In this document: one piece after another, positions 10,339 to 20,353 of the stretch
How the letters are laid out: each line of letters opens with the position of its first letter
Numbering within the stretch: position 1 is the first letter of the stretch
NCBI GenBank assembly: GCA_024229615.1
Contig: JAAESG010000324.1
Location: 1 to 51,895 of the forward strand
Direction: 5' to 3'
Length of the DNA stretch: 51,895 nt
From: Gammaproteobacteria bacterium
GTDB lineage: Bacteria > Pseudomonadota > Gammaproteobacteria > GCA-001735895
The notes under the pieces: generated by a model
What the model saw: the letters and a program-made list of their open reading frames with translations, nothing else
Database searches by the model: none
Told to the model about the DNA's origin: nothing
Translations under genes and position numbers: made by a program

Positions 10339-10604
10339 GGCTATGGTGCTGTTACCGTTCGTGATGGCAAGGTCGTGGGTCAGTCTCCCAGCCGCGTGAT
10401 AGTGAATCGTGACCCGACCGAACTTACCGAAATGGAGGCGATCCAGGATGCGGCAAGACGCCTCGCTAGCCGCGACCCCGGTAACACGCTCGACTCTTTC
10501 TTCACCTCCCTGTCCAATGTGCGAGGTGGCTGCTTACTGGGCAGGTACAGGTGGTTTATGGCCGGGGCGCGATTGATGGCGGCCGTCCGAGCCTGTGTGA
10601 ATAG
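10339..10604 (+). pseudogene. Decayed zinc-dependent nucleoside (guanine/cytidine-type) deaminase
   Basis: Fragments across three frames: GYGAVTVRDGKVVGQSPSRVIVNRDPTELTEMEAIQDAARRLASRDPG / SSPPCPMCEVAAYWAGTG / VYGRGAIDGGRPSLCE*; no valid start found. Confidence 0.75.
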
Positions 10605-10620
10605 TTAAGCGATTGCTGGA

Positions 10621-11100
10621 TCAGGTTTTTACGGGGACCACCAGTACCGGAAGATCGCTGATATGGATCAGTTTGCGTGCCGTCGACCCAAGGAAAACCG
10701 AACCTAGCTTGTCTCCGGTATGGGTTCCGATCACGATTAGATCGGCATCCTTGGTCGTTGCATACCGCACAATTTCTTCGGCGGGGTGGCCACTCACTGC
10801 GGCCACACTGGTGACCAGCCCTGAATCATTACCCAGTTCTTCCTGATAAAACGCATGCAGACCCTTTTTCATCTCGCTCAAGATGCTTTTCATATCATCC
10901 TTGTGGATACTGTCTATCTTGTCCGGCATATAAAGTTCCAGCACCGCCATACCGGTGCTTCCCAGCGGTTCAGCCACGTGCATCATGATGATACCGGCCT
11001 GGTAGTGACGGGCTAGACTGATGGCATGTCTGAACACTGGGCGCATGTGTTGTCCCATGTCGGTGGCATAGAGAATAGTCTTGTATTTAGGAATGCTCAT
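10621..11100 (-). CDS. Universal stress protein UspA, TRAP-associated (TeaD-like context)
   Basis: ILYATDMG..., DADLIVIGTHTGDKLGSVFLGSTARKLIHISDLPVLVVP. Confidence 0.85.
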   Translation of the reverse strand: MSIPKYKTILYATDMGQHMRPVFRHAISLARHYQAGIIMMHVAEPLGSTGMAVLELYMPDKIDSIHKDDMKSILSEMKKGLHAFYQEELGNDSGLVTSVAAVSGHPAEEIVRYATTKDADLIVIGTHTGDKLGSVFLGSTARKLIHISDLPVLVVPVKT

Positions 11101-11174
11101 GATGTTGTTCTCGAAAGTGTTATCAAATACGCGTGATGCCTCCCTGCATCACGCCTGGTCCGTCATGCAGAGGG

Positions 11175-12539
11175 TTACTTTGTGATGATTTCGGGCCCCA
11201 TCATCAAGGTGGGCAGCCAGCTCGAAACAAAGGGCACGTATGTTACGATAATCAAAAACAGGAACATGACGCCTAGCCAGGGAGCGGCTGCCTTGACTAC
11301 GCCCATCATCGACATGTTGGCGACCCCCGCGGTGACAAACAGGTTCAATCCCACCGGCGGCGTTATCATGCCGATTTCCATGTTGACCACCATGATGATT
11401 CCGAGATGAATCGGGTCGATACCAAGCGCAATCGCAATCGGAAACACCAGTGGGGCGACAATAATCAGCAAACCGGAAGGCTCCATAAACTGGCCACCGA
11501 TCAACAACAGAATGTTAACCACCACGAGGAACATGATAGGCCCGAAGCCTGCCGAGAGCATGGCCTCGGTGATCATTTGCGGTATACGCTCCTCGGTCAG
11601 CACATGTTTCAGGATTAGCGCGTTGGCGATAATAAACAGCAGCATGATGGTCAGCTTGCCGGCTTCGAACAAGCTGTGCTTGGTATCTCTGTGCCAGAGT
11701 ATCGAGAGTGATCGCCATAGAATCATTACGCCTCCCGCGCCGGCTTCCTTGAACGGCCCCATATCCCGATATATGAAATTAGCGATCAGGAAGGCATAGA
11801 TTGCCGCTACCGCGGCGGCTTCGGTCGGTGTGAAAACGCCACCGTAAATTCCGCCTAAGATAATCACGATGAGCAGCAGTCCCCAACTGGCATCGCGCGC
11901 AGCATCTATGGTCTCACCCCAGCCAGCCCAGGGTTGTGCCGGCAGATTTTTGTAACGTGCCACGACATAGATCGCCAGCATCAACATGCCACCGGCGAGT
12001 AACCCGGGTATGACACCGCCCAGAAACATACGACCGACCGATACATCAGTGGCCGCGGCATAGACCACCATGACTATGGATGGCGGAATTAAAATGCCGA
12101 GGGTACCAGCGTTGCAGATCACACCGGCGGCAAATTCCTTGGTGTAGCCGACCTGAAGCATGCCTGCGATGACGATGCTACCGATTGCGACTACCGTAGC
12201 CGGTGATGAACCGGAAAGCGCGGCAAACATCATGCACGCGAAAACCGATGCCATTGCCAGTCCACCTCTAAATGAGCCGACGACCGCAATCGCAAACCGG
12301 ATAATGCGATGCGCGACCCCGCCGGTTGACATGAAAACCGAAGCGAGGATGAAAAAGGGTATCGCAAGCAGGGTATAGTGGCCTTCAAATGCTGAAAACA
12401 GCGTTTGCGCGACTGACGCGAGAGAGCCGTCTGAATGCATTAACAGGAAGATGATGCTGGAAAGACCGAGTGAAACAGCGATCGGGACACCGATCAGCAT
12501 CAGGCCGACCACCATGAGGAAGAGCAGTAGAATAGCCAT
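11175..12539 (-). CDS. dctM: TRAP transporter large permease (DctM)
   Basis: Multi-TM with GSSPATVVAIGSIVIAGM, NAGTLGILIPPSIVMVVYA, MITPPVGLNLFV. Confidence 0.92.
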   Translation of the reverse strand: MAILLLFLMVVGLMLIGVPIAVSLGLSSIIFLLMHSDGSLASVAQTLFSAFEGHYTLLAIPFFILASVFMSTGGVAHRIIRFAIAVVGSFRGGLAMASVFACMMFAALSGSSPATVVAIGSIVIAGMLQVGYTKEFAAGVICNAGTLGILIPPSIVMVVYAAATDVSVGRMFLGGVIPGLLAGGMLMLAIYVVARYKNLPAQPWAGWGETIDAARDASWGLLLIVIILGGIYGGVFTPTEAAAVAAIYAFLIANFIYRDMGPFKEAGAGGVMILWRSLSILWHRDTKHSLFEAGKLTIMLLFIIANALILKHVLTEERIPQMITEAMLSAGFGPIMFLVVVNILLLIGGQFMEPSGLLIIVAPLVFPIAIALGIDPIHLGIIMVVNMEIGMITPPVGLNLFVTAGVANMSMMGVVKAAAPWLGVMFLFLIIVTYVPFVSSWLPTLMMGPEIITK

Positions 12540-13228
12540 TATTCGCCCCCCTTCTTATCGTTCTCATGCGTTGGTTCCTGTGATTGCTCCGGTGCTTCCT
12601 TGTGGCTCAGTTCTTCCTCGTAGGCGATGGCTTCTTCGAGCTCATCCTCGACCTCATGACTGGCAATAATTTTGTCCAGATCTCCGGTCAGAACTCGCCA
12701 GCCAAGTTGGATAAATCGAAAGGTCAACAATGCCATGCCTAACGGCAACGCCAGATAGGGGATAAATCGCGGTATCTTTTCGTAACGTTCTCCTTCATTG
12801 AACCAGTCCGCCAGGAACATCATGGCCTCGGGCATTGGAATATCTTCGGTTTCAAGCCAGGCGCGTTTAGTGGCGAAGGGATACCAGTAGTCCCAGGAAC
12901 CGATCAACAACATGATCGAGAATGCCAGGCAGGCTGTTACCGACAGTATCGCCAGGAGTTTTCGGGTACCCGGAGAGACCATGTTGATAACGATGTCCAC
13001 GCCTATGTGCACATGCTTTTTGACCGCGTAGGAAGCGCCCATCAGCACCAGCCAGGCGAACAGAAATACGGTAAGTTCCAGAGCCCACAGGATGTTGGAG
13101 TTGAACAGGTATCTTGCAATGACGTTTGCAAACGTGATCAGTGTCATCAAACCGAGGCAAACGGCGATGCTGGTCTCCTCGATTTCGTCGATAATATGTC
13201 CGTACTGGGTCTTGGCTTGCTCAATCAC
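12539..13228 (-). CDS. dctQ: TRAP transporter small permease (DctQ) with acidic C-terminal extension
   Basis: VIARYLFNSNILWALELTVFLFAWLVLMGASYAVKKHVHIGVDI. Confidence 0.9.
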   Translation of the reverse strand: MIEQAKTQYGHIIDEIEETSIAVCLGLMTLITFANVIARYLFNSNILWALELTVFLFAWLVLMGASYAVKKHVHIGVDIVINMVSPGTRKLLAILSVTACLAFSIMLLIGSWDYWYPFATKRAWLETEDIPMPEAMMFLADWFNEGERYEKIPRFIPYLALPLGMALLTFRFIQLGWRVLTGDLDKIIASHEVEDELEEAIAYEEELSHKEAPEQSQEPTHENDKKGGE

Positions 13229-13354
13229 TGGATATCCCCCTTTAAATCGCCCTCATCGAGAAGGCTAGATTTCCACTACTGCGCGAAATTTTGTTTTTCT
13301 AGACAGGCGACCGCATCAACGGCCGCCTGTTCTTTCCTCTACCAGGGTAGAGAA

Positions 13355-14359
13355 CTATGACTTGTTGGCTTTTAGCGCCGCGTCCATCAGGTCCTGGCCG
13401 ATATCTTTTTCGAATTTTTTCCACACCGGCTTCATCGCCTCTACCCACTCCTGACGCTGTGCTGCCGTTAGCGTGCGTACGGTGCCACCCGCCTTGACGA
13501 TATTCTCCTTGTTGGTGTTGTTAACATTGGTCGACTCGCCGTTTCGCAATGCAGTAACTTCGTGCAGGATTGTTGAAAACTGGTCGCGCACGTCGGCAGG
13601 TAAATCTTCCCACCATTCATCAGAGGTAACCACGAGGTAATCGATGATGCCGTGGTTGGTTTCGGTTACGCCATCCTGGACTTCGAAAAACTTCTTGCCG
13701 TAGATATTCGACCAGGTGTTTTCCTGGCCATCGATAACCTTGGTTTGCAGTCCACCATATACTTCTTTAAATGACATTTTTTGTGGGCTTGCACCGAGCT
13801 GTTCGAATTGTGCGACCAGCACGTCGGAGGCCTGCACACGAAATTTAAGACCCTTGGCGTCACCCGGTGTAATAAGCGCCTTACTCGCTGACATCTGTTT
13901 CATGCCGTTATGCCAGAACTCGAGACCCTTCAGGCCGCGACGGCGCATGGCGTTCTTCAGCTTCTCGCCATCGCTGGAGTTTTGAAAGCGGTCAACTGCA
14001 TCGATATCTTCAAACACAAAAGGAAGGTCAAAGATACGAAACTTCTTGGTGAATTTTTCAAACTTGGACAACGAGGGTGCTGCCAAATGAACATCACCAT
14101 TGAGCATTGCCTCGAGCACCTTTTTATCATCGTATAGCGTCGAATTGGGGAATACCTGCATGCAGGCCTTGCCATTCATTTCATCGTTGACGCGTTTTTC
14201 CAGCAGCGATGCGGCAATCCCCTTGGGATGCTTGTCGGTGTTGGTGACATGGCTGAATTTGATGACGATTTCGCCCGAATCACAATTGGCCATTGCGACG
14301 CCGCTGGACATGCTGATTATCAATAGTGCGCAACTGGCTGCAATTAAATGGGGTTTCAT
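13355..14359 (-). CDS. dctP: TRAP C4-dicarboxylate-type substrate-binding protein (DctP); start trimmed to MKPHLIAAS
   Basis: Signal peptide, then IVIKFSHVTNTDKHPKGIAA, FRVQASDVLVAQFEQLGASPQKMSFKEVYGGLQTKVIDGQENTWSNIY. Confidence 0.92.
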   Translation of the reverse strand: MKPHLIAASCALLIISMSSGVAMANCDSGEIVIKFSHVTNTDKHPKGIAASLLEKRVNDEMNGKACMQVFPNSTLYDDKKVLEAMLNGDVHLAAPSLSKFEKFTKKFRIFDLPFVFEDIDAVDRFQNSSDGEKLKNAMRRRGLKGLEFWHNGMKQMSASKALITPGDAKGLKFRVQASDVLVAQFEQLGASPQKMSFKEVYGGLQTKVIDGQENTWSNIYGKKFFEVQDGVTETNHGIIDYLVVTSDEWWEDLPADVRDQFSTILHEVTALRNGESTNVNNTNKENIVKAGGTVRTLTAAQRQEWVEAMKPVWKKFEKDIGQDLMDAALKANKS

Positions 14360-14417
14360 ATTTTTCTCCTCGATTGGGTTTGGTTTCAAGTCTTGAAAGT
14401 AGACATTATTACCATAC

Positions 14418-14433
14418 TGCAAGGTCTGTGCCA
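14418..14433 (-). promoter_or_regulatory. Sigma-54 (-24/-12) promoter upstream of dctP
   Basis: Minus-strand TGGCACAGACCTTGCA: GG-N10-GC, matching TGGCAC-N5-TTGCA. Confidence 0.88.
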
Positions 14434-14637
14434 GACAACTGTTACGGTTGCGATTAAAGACGGGAATTGTTTGTCAAACCTGCCCGTTACAACCTGAGCT
14501 TCAATCTAAGTAATTGAAAAATCTGGAGTTAAATTTTAATAGAAATTTGCCTGGAGTGAGTCCGGGATTTTGGACTCGATCGATATGCTGGTTGATATTC
14601 AACTTGATTTGTCACCTTATTCGCCCAAAGACTTAAT

Positions 14638-14665
14638 CGTAATGGGTGGGTATCCACCCATTACG
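14638..14665 (-). terminator. Perfect 12-bp stem-loop overlapping the dctD stop codon
   Basis: cgtaatgggtgg-gtat-ccacccattacg; no clear T-tract. Confidence 0.55.
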
Positions 14666-16025
14666 ACGGTTTGAAGTTATCCTTGTCGATATCGTACTTG
14701 CGCATCTTTTCATACAGTGTTTTGCGGGGTGTACCGAGCGTATCGACAGTAGCATTGATCGAACCGTTGCACTCCAGCAGCGCTTTTTCGATCAGGCTTT
14801 TTTCGAACCATTCGACACGCTCGTGCAAGGTCATCGATTTATTTATCGCCGGGATGCCGATCAGTTGATCGAGTTCCAGTCCGGAAGCCGCGCCCATTAG
14901 TACGAAACGCTCGGCTGCATTCTTGAGTTCACGTACGTTGCCGGGCCAGTCTTTTAAAACAAGTTGCTGTACCTGTTCGGGGTCCAGTGTGTCGAGTTCG
15001 CACTCGTGCCGGGCTGCGGCGATGATGGCAAAGTGGTGAAACAGCAGCGGAATGTCTTCTACGCGCTCGTGTAATGCCGGCAGCGTCAACGTAATAACAT
15101 TCAGGCGATAATAGAGATCTTCCCGAAAGTTGCCTTCCTCGGCAGCCTGTTTCAGATCGATTTTAGTCGCGGCGATAACCCGCACATCGATTTTTACCCG
15201 TCGATTCGCACCGAGCGGCTCGACCTCGCGTTCCTGTAGTACGCGTAGCAATTTTACCTGCAAGTCTATTGGCATACTCTCGATTTCATCGAGAAACACC
15301 GTACCTTTGTTTGCAAATTCAAATTTACCAACGCGTGCCTTGCTGGCGCCGGTAAATGCGCCTGCGGCGTGCCCAAATAGCTCGCTTTCGATAATTTGCT
15401 CGGGTAGGGCACCACAATTTATTGCGACGAAAGGGGCCTCCCTACGTTCGCTGATTTCGTGCAGGTTACGCGCTACCAGTTCTTTTCCGGTACCGGTTTC
15501 TCCGAATAACAAAATGTCAGCCTGAGTGTCGGCGAGGTGCGCCACCTGATTGCGTAACTGCTGTATCGCCACGGATTTCCCGACGACGCGTTGCCCCGGC
15601 GCATTTTGTAGAGCCAGTTCCATTTTCAGGTTTCGATTTTCGAGAATCAGCCGGCGTTTTTCCAGGGACTTGCGGATGACTTCTATCAAATTGTCGGGTG
15701 CAAAGGGTTTCTCAAGAAAGTCGAAAGCGCCATCGCGCATCGCCTGAACCGCGGTTGCAATATCGCCCTGACCGGTAATCAGAATGATTGGTATTTCCGG
15801 ATCGATTTCCTTGGCGCATTGCAGCAACTCCAGTCCGGATAAGCCGGGCATTTTGATATCGCTGACGATGACGCCAGTGAGCTCGGCATCGATTTTTGCG
15901 AGTGCACTTTCGGCGTCGCCAAAGCTGTCCACCTCGAAACCTTCCATCTGCAGCGATTGCACGGTGGATTTGCGGATGAATTTGTCGTCGTCAATAAAAA
16001 CGATGCGCGCCTCGATATCACTCAT
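14661..16025 (-). CDS. dctD: Sigma-54-dependent response regulator DctD
   Basis: REC domain, GETGTGKELVARNLHE, GAFTGASKARVGKFEFANKGTVFLDEIE, C-terminal HTH. Confidence 0.93.
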   Translation of the reverse strand: MSDIEARIVFIDDDKFIRKSTVQSLQMEGFEVDSFGDAESALAKIDAELTGVIVSDIKMPGLSGLELLQCAKEIDPEIPIILITGQGDIATAVQAMRDGAFDFLEKPFAPDNLIEVIRKSLEKRRLILENRNLKMELALQNAPGQRVVGKSVAIQQLRNQVAHLADTQADILLFGETGTGKELVARNLHEISERREAPFVAINCGALPEQIIESELFGHAAGAFTGASKARVGKFEFANKGTVFLDEIESMPIDLQVKLLRVLQEREVEPLGANRRVKIDVRVIAATKIDLKQAAEEGNFREDLYYRLNVITLTLPALHERVEDIPLLFHHFAIIAAARHECELDTLDPEQVQQLVLKDWPGNVRELKNAAERFVLMGAASGLELDQLIGIPAINKSMTLHERVEWFEKSLIEKALLECNGSINATVDTLGTPRKTLYEKMRKYDIDKDNFKPS

Positions 16026-17799
16026 TGGCTAAATATAACCTAAAGCTCGCGCCGCCCGAATCAATATTGGCGGCTTCGATTCGTCCGCCAAGAATTTCCA
16101 TGATGCGATAAGAGATCGACAGGCCCAGTCCCAATCCCATTCCCAGTTCTTTGGTGGTAAAGAAGGGATCGAACACGTTTTCAATCACGTCATCTGCCAG
16201 GCCCGGTCCGCTATCGCTGACGCGGAGTACGACTACCTCGGCGTCACTGCTGGCTTCGATATCGATACGCGGTTCTCCCACTTCGACCATCGCGTGGATC
16301 GCGTTACTCAAAAGATTGACCAGGACCTGATTTAATAGCAGGGGATCGGTTTGTATCGATAGTTCTGGACTCACCTGCGTGTTTAGTTCAATCGATCTGG
16401 ACTCGATGTCGCGCTGAAACATGCCCAGCGCCTGCGCCACCGCCTGCGAGACTGAAACCTGGCTGCGTTCTCCGCTGGATTTACGTGTAAAACCCCGCAA
16501 CTGCGAAATAATGCCGGCCATGCCATCAGTGATTTCGTTAATTTCCTGCAGGTTGCCCTTGACCTCATCGAGCTGATTGCGTTCGAGAAAGCGTTGGGCA
16601 TTTTCGGCATAGTTGCGCAGCGCAGTCAGGGGCTGGTTCAATTCATGGCCGATTCCGGCTGACATTTGGCCTAGACCGGCGAGTTTGGCCGCCTGAATCA
16701 GTTCCGCTTGCGTATCGATCAGGGATTGCTCCGCCTTTTTGCGCTCTTCTACCTCGTTTTGCAACTCCAGAGTTCTTTGCTGTACGCGTTTCTCGAGGAG
16801 TTCTGTGGATCCCTGCAATGCCATGCGCCGCTGCCGATTGGTCAGATAAAGTACTATCAACAGGAGCAGGATCAGCATTGCGAATCCTGCCACCGATGTG
16901 CGTAGAATTTGAATATCCCTAAGCGGTGCCAGATTAGCAAACAGATGGACAGTCCACCCGGCATCGGCTATTTTTTGCGACAAATGCAGGAATTGATCCG
17001 GCCGGGATTGTGTGTTGCTGGCAAATGATATGCGAGTGACGTCTTGCTCCAGTTTGTCAAGCTGCTCCATCTGTAAAGGCCGAATTGATTTACCCAGGTA
17101 GCGCCGTGAATCTTCTATCCGGGCCATGCGGGTTTTATCGATGGGTCGCAAACTGTGATAAGTCCACTCGGCCTGGGTCGATAAGAAAACAATGCCGTCG
17201 TCATCGGTGACCACGAAGTGATTACCCTGGTCAGCCCAGGCAGTCTCTATCTCAGCCAGACGTATTTTAACGACAACCACCCCGATTACCGATTGCTGGC
17301 TCAGGATCGGGTATGAAAAATAATATCCACGCTGATGCGATGTTGTGCCGAGTGCAAAGTAACGGCCGGTATTTCCCTTTAAGGCCTGCTGGAAGTAGGG
17401 ACGAAAGTTAAAATTCATGCCTATGAACGAGTGGTCCAAATCCCAGTTGCTGGATGCCAGTGTGGTGCCTTTCTGATTCATCAGGTATACATCCGAGGCA
17501 CCCGAGGTAGTGGCGACAGCCTTGAGGTAGCGATTGGTTTCATTTAACACTTCAGATCCCGGCTGTTGCAATAGCTTCGACAGTCGATAGTTGGTGGAGA
17601 TTAATTTCGGCAGGTGTTCGTATTTATCCAGCGTCGCTGTTAGATTCGACACAAAAAGAGTCAGTCGGTTTTGAGATTGATCGGCAAGCTCTGTTATGGC
17701 CTGTTGTCCGATGGCCCGGTAGCTCCAGCTCAGGCTCAGGATTAAAATAATCAACAGTCCTGTTGCGTATATCCACTTTATGGTGACTGATTGGGGCAT
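16018..17799 (-). CDS. dctB: C4-dicarboxylate sensor histidine kinase DctB
   Basis: Periplasmic double-Cache-like sensor, GIGHELNQPLTALRNYAENA H-box, GLGLGLSISYRIMEILGG. Confidence 0.92.
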   Translation of the reverse strand: MPQSVTIKWIYATGLLIILILSLSWSYRAIGQQAITELADQSQNRLTLFVSNLTATLDKYEHLPKLISTNYRLSKLLQQPGSEVLNETNRYLKAVATTSGASDVYLMNQKGTTLASSNWDLDHSFIGMNFNFRPYFQQALKGNTGRYFALGTTSHQRGYYFSYPILSQQSVIGVVVVKIRLAEIETAWADQGNHFVVTDDDGIVFLSTQAEWTYHSLRPIDKTRMARIEDSRRYLGKSIRPLQMEQLDKLEQDVTRISFASNTQSRPDQFLHLSQKIADAGWTVHLFANLAPLRDIQILRTSVAGFAMLILLLLIVLYLTNRQRRMALQGSTELLEKRVQQRTLELQNEVEERKKAEQSLIDTQAELIQAAKLAGLGQMSAGIGHELNQPLTALRNYAENAQRFLERNQLDEVKGNLQEINEITDGMAGIISQLRGFTRKSSGERSQVSVSQAVAQALGMFQRDIESRSIELNTQVSPELSIQTDPLLLNQVLVNLLSNAIHAMVEVGEPRIDIEASSDAEVVVLRVSDSGPGLADDVIENVFDPFFTTKELGMGLGLGLSISYRIMEILGGRIEAANIDSGGASFRLYLANE

Positions 17800-17818
17800 C
17801 CGCTACTGCGATCGATGT

Positions 17819-18068
17819 TTAGTCATTACTAAACTGTTTATGACTGCCATCACAATAAGGTTTACTGGCACTGTGTTTACACTGGTACAGGTAATAATCT
17901 TTGCTGCGCATCGCAGTGAAAGATCAGCGGTGTAAATTCACTGCCTTGGTGTGAGCCATCACAAGATGGCTGTTTGCTACTCAGCCCGCAGATGCAAAAA
18001 AAGTACTTGTTGTCTTTCTCCAGCGATACTTTGGCGGACTTGTTATCCGCGACAGTTGGGTTGCTCAT
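17819..18068 (-). pseudogene. Double-CDGSH iron-sulfur protein interrupted by a frameshift
   Basis: Frame 1: YFFCICGLSSKQPSCDGSHQGSEFTPLIFHCDA; shifted frame: SKDYYLYQCKHSASKPYCDGSHKQFSND*. Confidence 0.75.
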
Positions 18069-18125
18069 CTTTTTCTCTTTAGCCACTGACTATCGGGGCA
18101 AGGATATCATGATAAGCTATTACGC

Positions 18126-18902
18126 TTGAGAAATTATGCCAGCAGCCACTCACGTTTTCCCATGTCCGCTACTCTCGTTATTCAATCTCATCGTGATCCG
18201 CTGCCTTTCGATTGGTTGCAAGCCTGTCTCGATTCGGTCGCCGCCTGGGCGCGGGCGAATGAATACGATTATCGCTTTATCGATGACCGACTTTTTGATT
18301 TGCTAGCCCCTGATCTGCGCGAGAAAAATTGCCAACAACGGGTTATCGCGAGCGACCTGGCACGACTCAGATGTCTGCAACAGGGGCTTGCCGAGGGTTA
18401 CGATTGCGTGATCTGGTGTGACGCCGATTTCCTGATTTTCAAACCGCGAGACTTTATACTGTTGGAAGCAAACTTTGCCCTCGGTCGCGAAGTCTGGGTA
18501 CAGCATGATGTACGGGGCAAGTTACGAACCTATATCAAGGTACACAATGCTTTCCTGATGTTTCGCCGCGGCAATCACTTCCTCGATTTTTACGCTGATT
18601 CGGCCGAGCGCCTGCTGCGCCTTAATCAGGGGCGCGTGGCGCCACAATTTATCGGCCCGAAATTGTTGACTGCCTTGCACAACATCGTTCAGTGCCCCGT
18701 GATGGAAAGCGCCGGTATGTTGAGCCCCCTGGTGTTGCGCGACCTGGTCTCATGTCAGAACGACGCCTTACGATTAATGCAGCAGCAATCATCGGTGAAG
18801 CTGGCAGGCGCCAACCTTGGCAGTTCATTGACGCTACGCGAGGGAATTGGCGACGAGGAGATGGAAGCCATCATCGAGCATTTAGTGACCAAGGGATTGT
18901 AA
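18126..18902 (+). CDS. Putative glycosyltransferase-like protein with DxD motif
   Basis: DCVIWCDADFLIFKPRDF; start may be MSATLVIQSH. Confidence 0.55.
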   Translation: MRNYASSHSRFPMSATLVIQSHRDPLPFDWLQACLDSVAAWARANEYDYRFIDDRLFDLLAPDLREKNCQQRVIASDLARLRCLQQGLAEGYDCVIWCDADFLIFKPRDFILLEANFALGREVWVQHDVRGKLRTYIKVHNAFLMFRRGNHFLDFYADSAERLLRLNQGRVAPQFIGPKLLTALHNIVQCPVMESAGMLSPLVLRDLVSCQNDALRLMQQQSSVKLAGANLGSSLTLREGIGDEEMEAIIEHLVTKGL

Positions 18903-18991
18903 GATTCACTATCTGGAATTTGACCGGTAATAAGATCAGGCCTGCAAAAAATTCAACGGTTTGACCGGCAGGCTCAATGGCTAAATGATGG

Positions 18992-20353
18992 CTAATTCTG
19001 ATCAGGTAACGGTAATCTGAAATCGTACCCCGCTTCAATCTGAATCGCGAGGTCAATCAGCGACTCATCGCCAAAGTGCCTGCCGACCAGCTGGGCGGCA
19101 ATCGGTAATCCTTCGCTGTGTATGCCGCAGGGCAGGGTGATCGCCGGGTGCCCGGACATATTGAAGAAGGAGGTATAGCGGGTAATGGCGTTTCCGACGG
19201 GTTCGGAAATACCATCAACCGATACTTCGACTGCACCGATTTTTGGGGCTATCACCGGCGTCGCCGGTGTCAGCAATACATCGACTTCGCCGAAAATCGC
19301 GTCCATGTCGCGTCGGTAAGATTCTATGAAGCGCTTGGCGCGAATATATTGCTCTGCGAGCAAGCACTGTCCCAATGCCAACCCGGCACGAAAATCCTGG
19401 CTGTACAATTCACCCCGCTGCTGTAGATACCGATTGTGGTAAGACAACGCTTCCGGCATTTGTACGGTCAGCGAAACCGTTCTGCTGTATTCCATCGATG
19501 GCATCGCGACCGCTTTGAATGTGGCACCACCGGCGCGCAGAAAAACCATCAATGCATCGATGCTGTCGAGAATTTCACTATCACAGCGTTGATAAAAGAA
19601 TGTTTCCGGGATACCGATCCTGTACCCGGCCAGTCTGACTTTATCGGGTTTGCGAAAGTTAGTTGCCAGGGTTTCAAAAATTGTCGCGGCGTCGGCGGCA
19701 TTGCGAGTCAGACTGCCGACGTGGTCAAGTGTCCACGAGTAAGGAATCACGCCTTCGGTGCTGATGCGCCCAAAGGTCGGCTTGAAACCTACCAGGCCAC
19801 AAAGGGCAGCGGGTGCACGCACCGAGCCGCCGGTGTCGGTACCGAGTGACGCCGCACAAAGGCCAAACCCAAGCGCCGCGGCCGAACCACTGCTTGAACC
19901 GCCGGCGAGGCGCGAATGGTCGTAGGGATTTGGTGCGGTTCCGTAGAGGGCGTTTTCACCGGTCGCTCCATAGGCAAACTCGTGCAGGTTGTTCTTGCCG
20001 ATGAAGATCGCGCCAGATCGATTCATTCGCCTGACGGTCTCGGCGTCATCCTGGGCGATGTTATCCTGAAGTACTCTCGACCCGCCCGTGGTGACCAGAC
20101 CCTCGACATCGAACAAATCCTTACAGGCATAGGGAATACCACAAAGCAGGGAGGCTTCATCGAAATTTGAATCCAGCGCCATAGCCCTTTGACGGGCTGT
20201 GTTGATATCGAGCGAGATGAAAGCCTTGCTGGTGTCAGCGAAACGCTCAATCCGCTCGGCATATAGATTGACCAGCTCGGTCGCGCTGATTTCCCGCTCG
20301 CGCAGGCGACTGGACAGATCGCCAATCGTGGCGAACGCAAGCTTGGTGGTCAT
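18992..20353 (-). CDS. Amidase signature family protein (AtzE/GatA-like)
   Basis: GIPYACKDLF, LAGGSSSGSAAALGFGLCAASLGTDTGGSVRAPAALCGLVGFKPTFGRIS. Confidence 0.9.
   Translation of the reverse strand: MTTKLAFATIGDLSSRLREREISATELVNLYAERIERFADTSKAFISLDINTARQRAMALDSNFDEASLLCGIPYACKDLFDVEGLVTTGGSRVLQDNIAQDDAETVRRMNRSGAIFIGKNNLHEFAYGATGENALYGTAPNPYDHSRLAGGSSSGSAAALGFGLCAASLGTDTGGSVRAPAALCGLVGFKPTFGRISTEGVIPYSWTLDHVGSLTRNAADAATIFETLATNFRKPDKVRLAGYRIGIPETFFYQRCDSEILDSIDALMVFLRAGGATFKAVAMPSMEYSRTVSLTVQMPEALSYHNRYLQQRGELYSQDFRAGLALGQCLLAEQYIRAKRFIESYRRDMDAIFGEVDVLLTPATPVIAPKIGAVEVSVDGISEPVGNAITRYTSFFNMSGHPAITLPCGIHSEGLPIAAQLVGRHFGDESLIDLAIQIEAGYDFRLPLPDQN

Noticed and set aside
10621-11100. UspA next to a TRAP transporter as novel coupling
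   Set aside because: Known arrangement (TeaABC-TeaD in Halomonas), so not novel.
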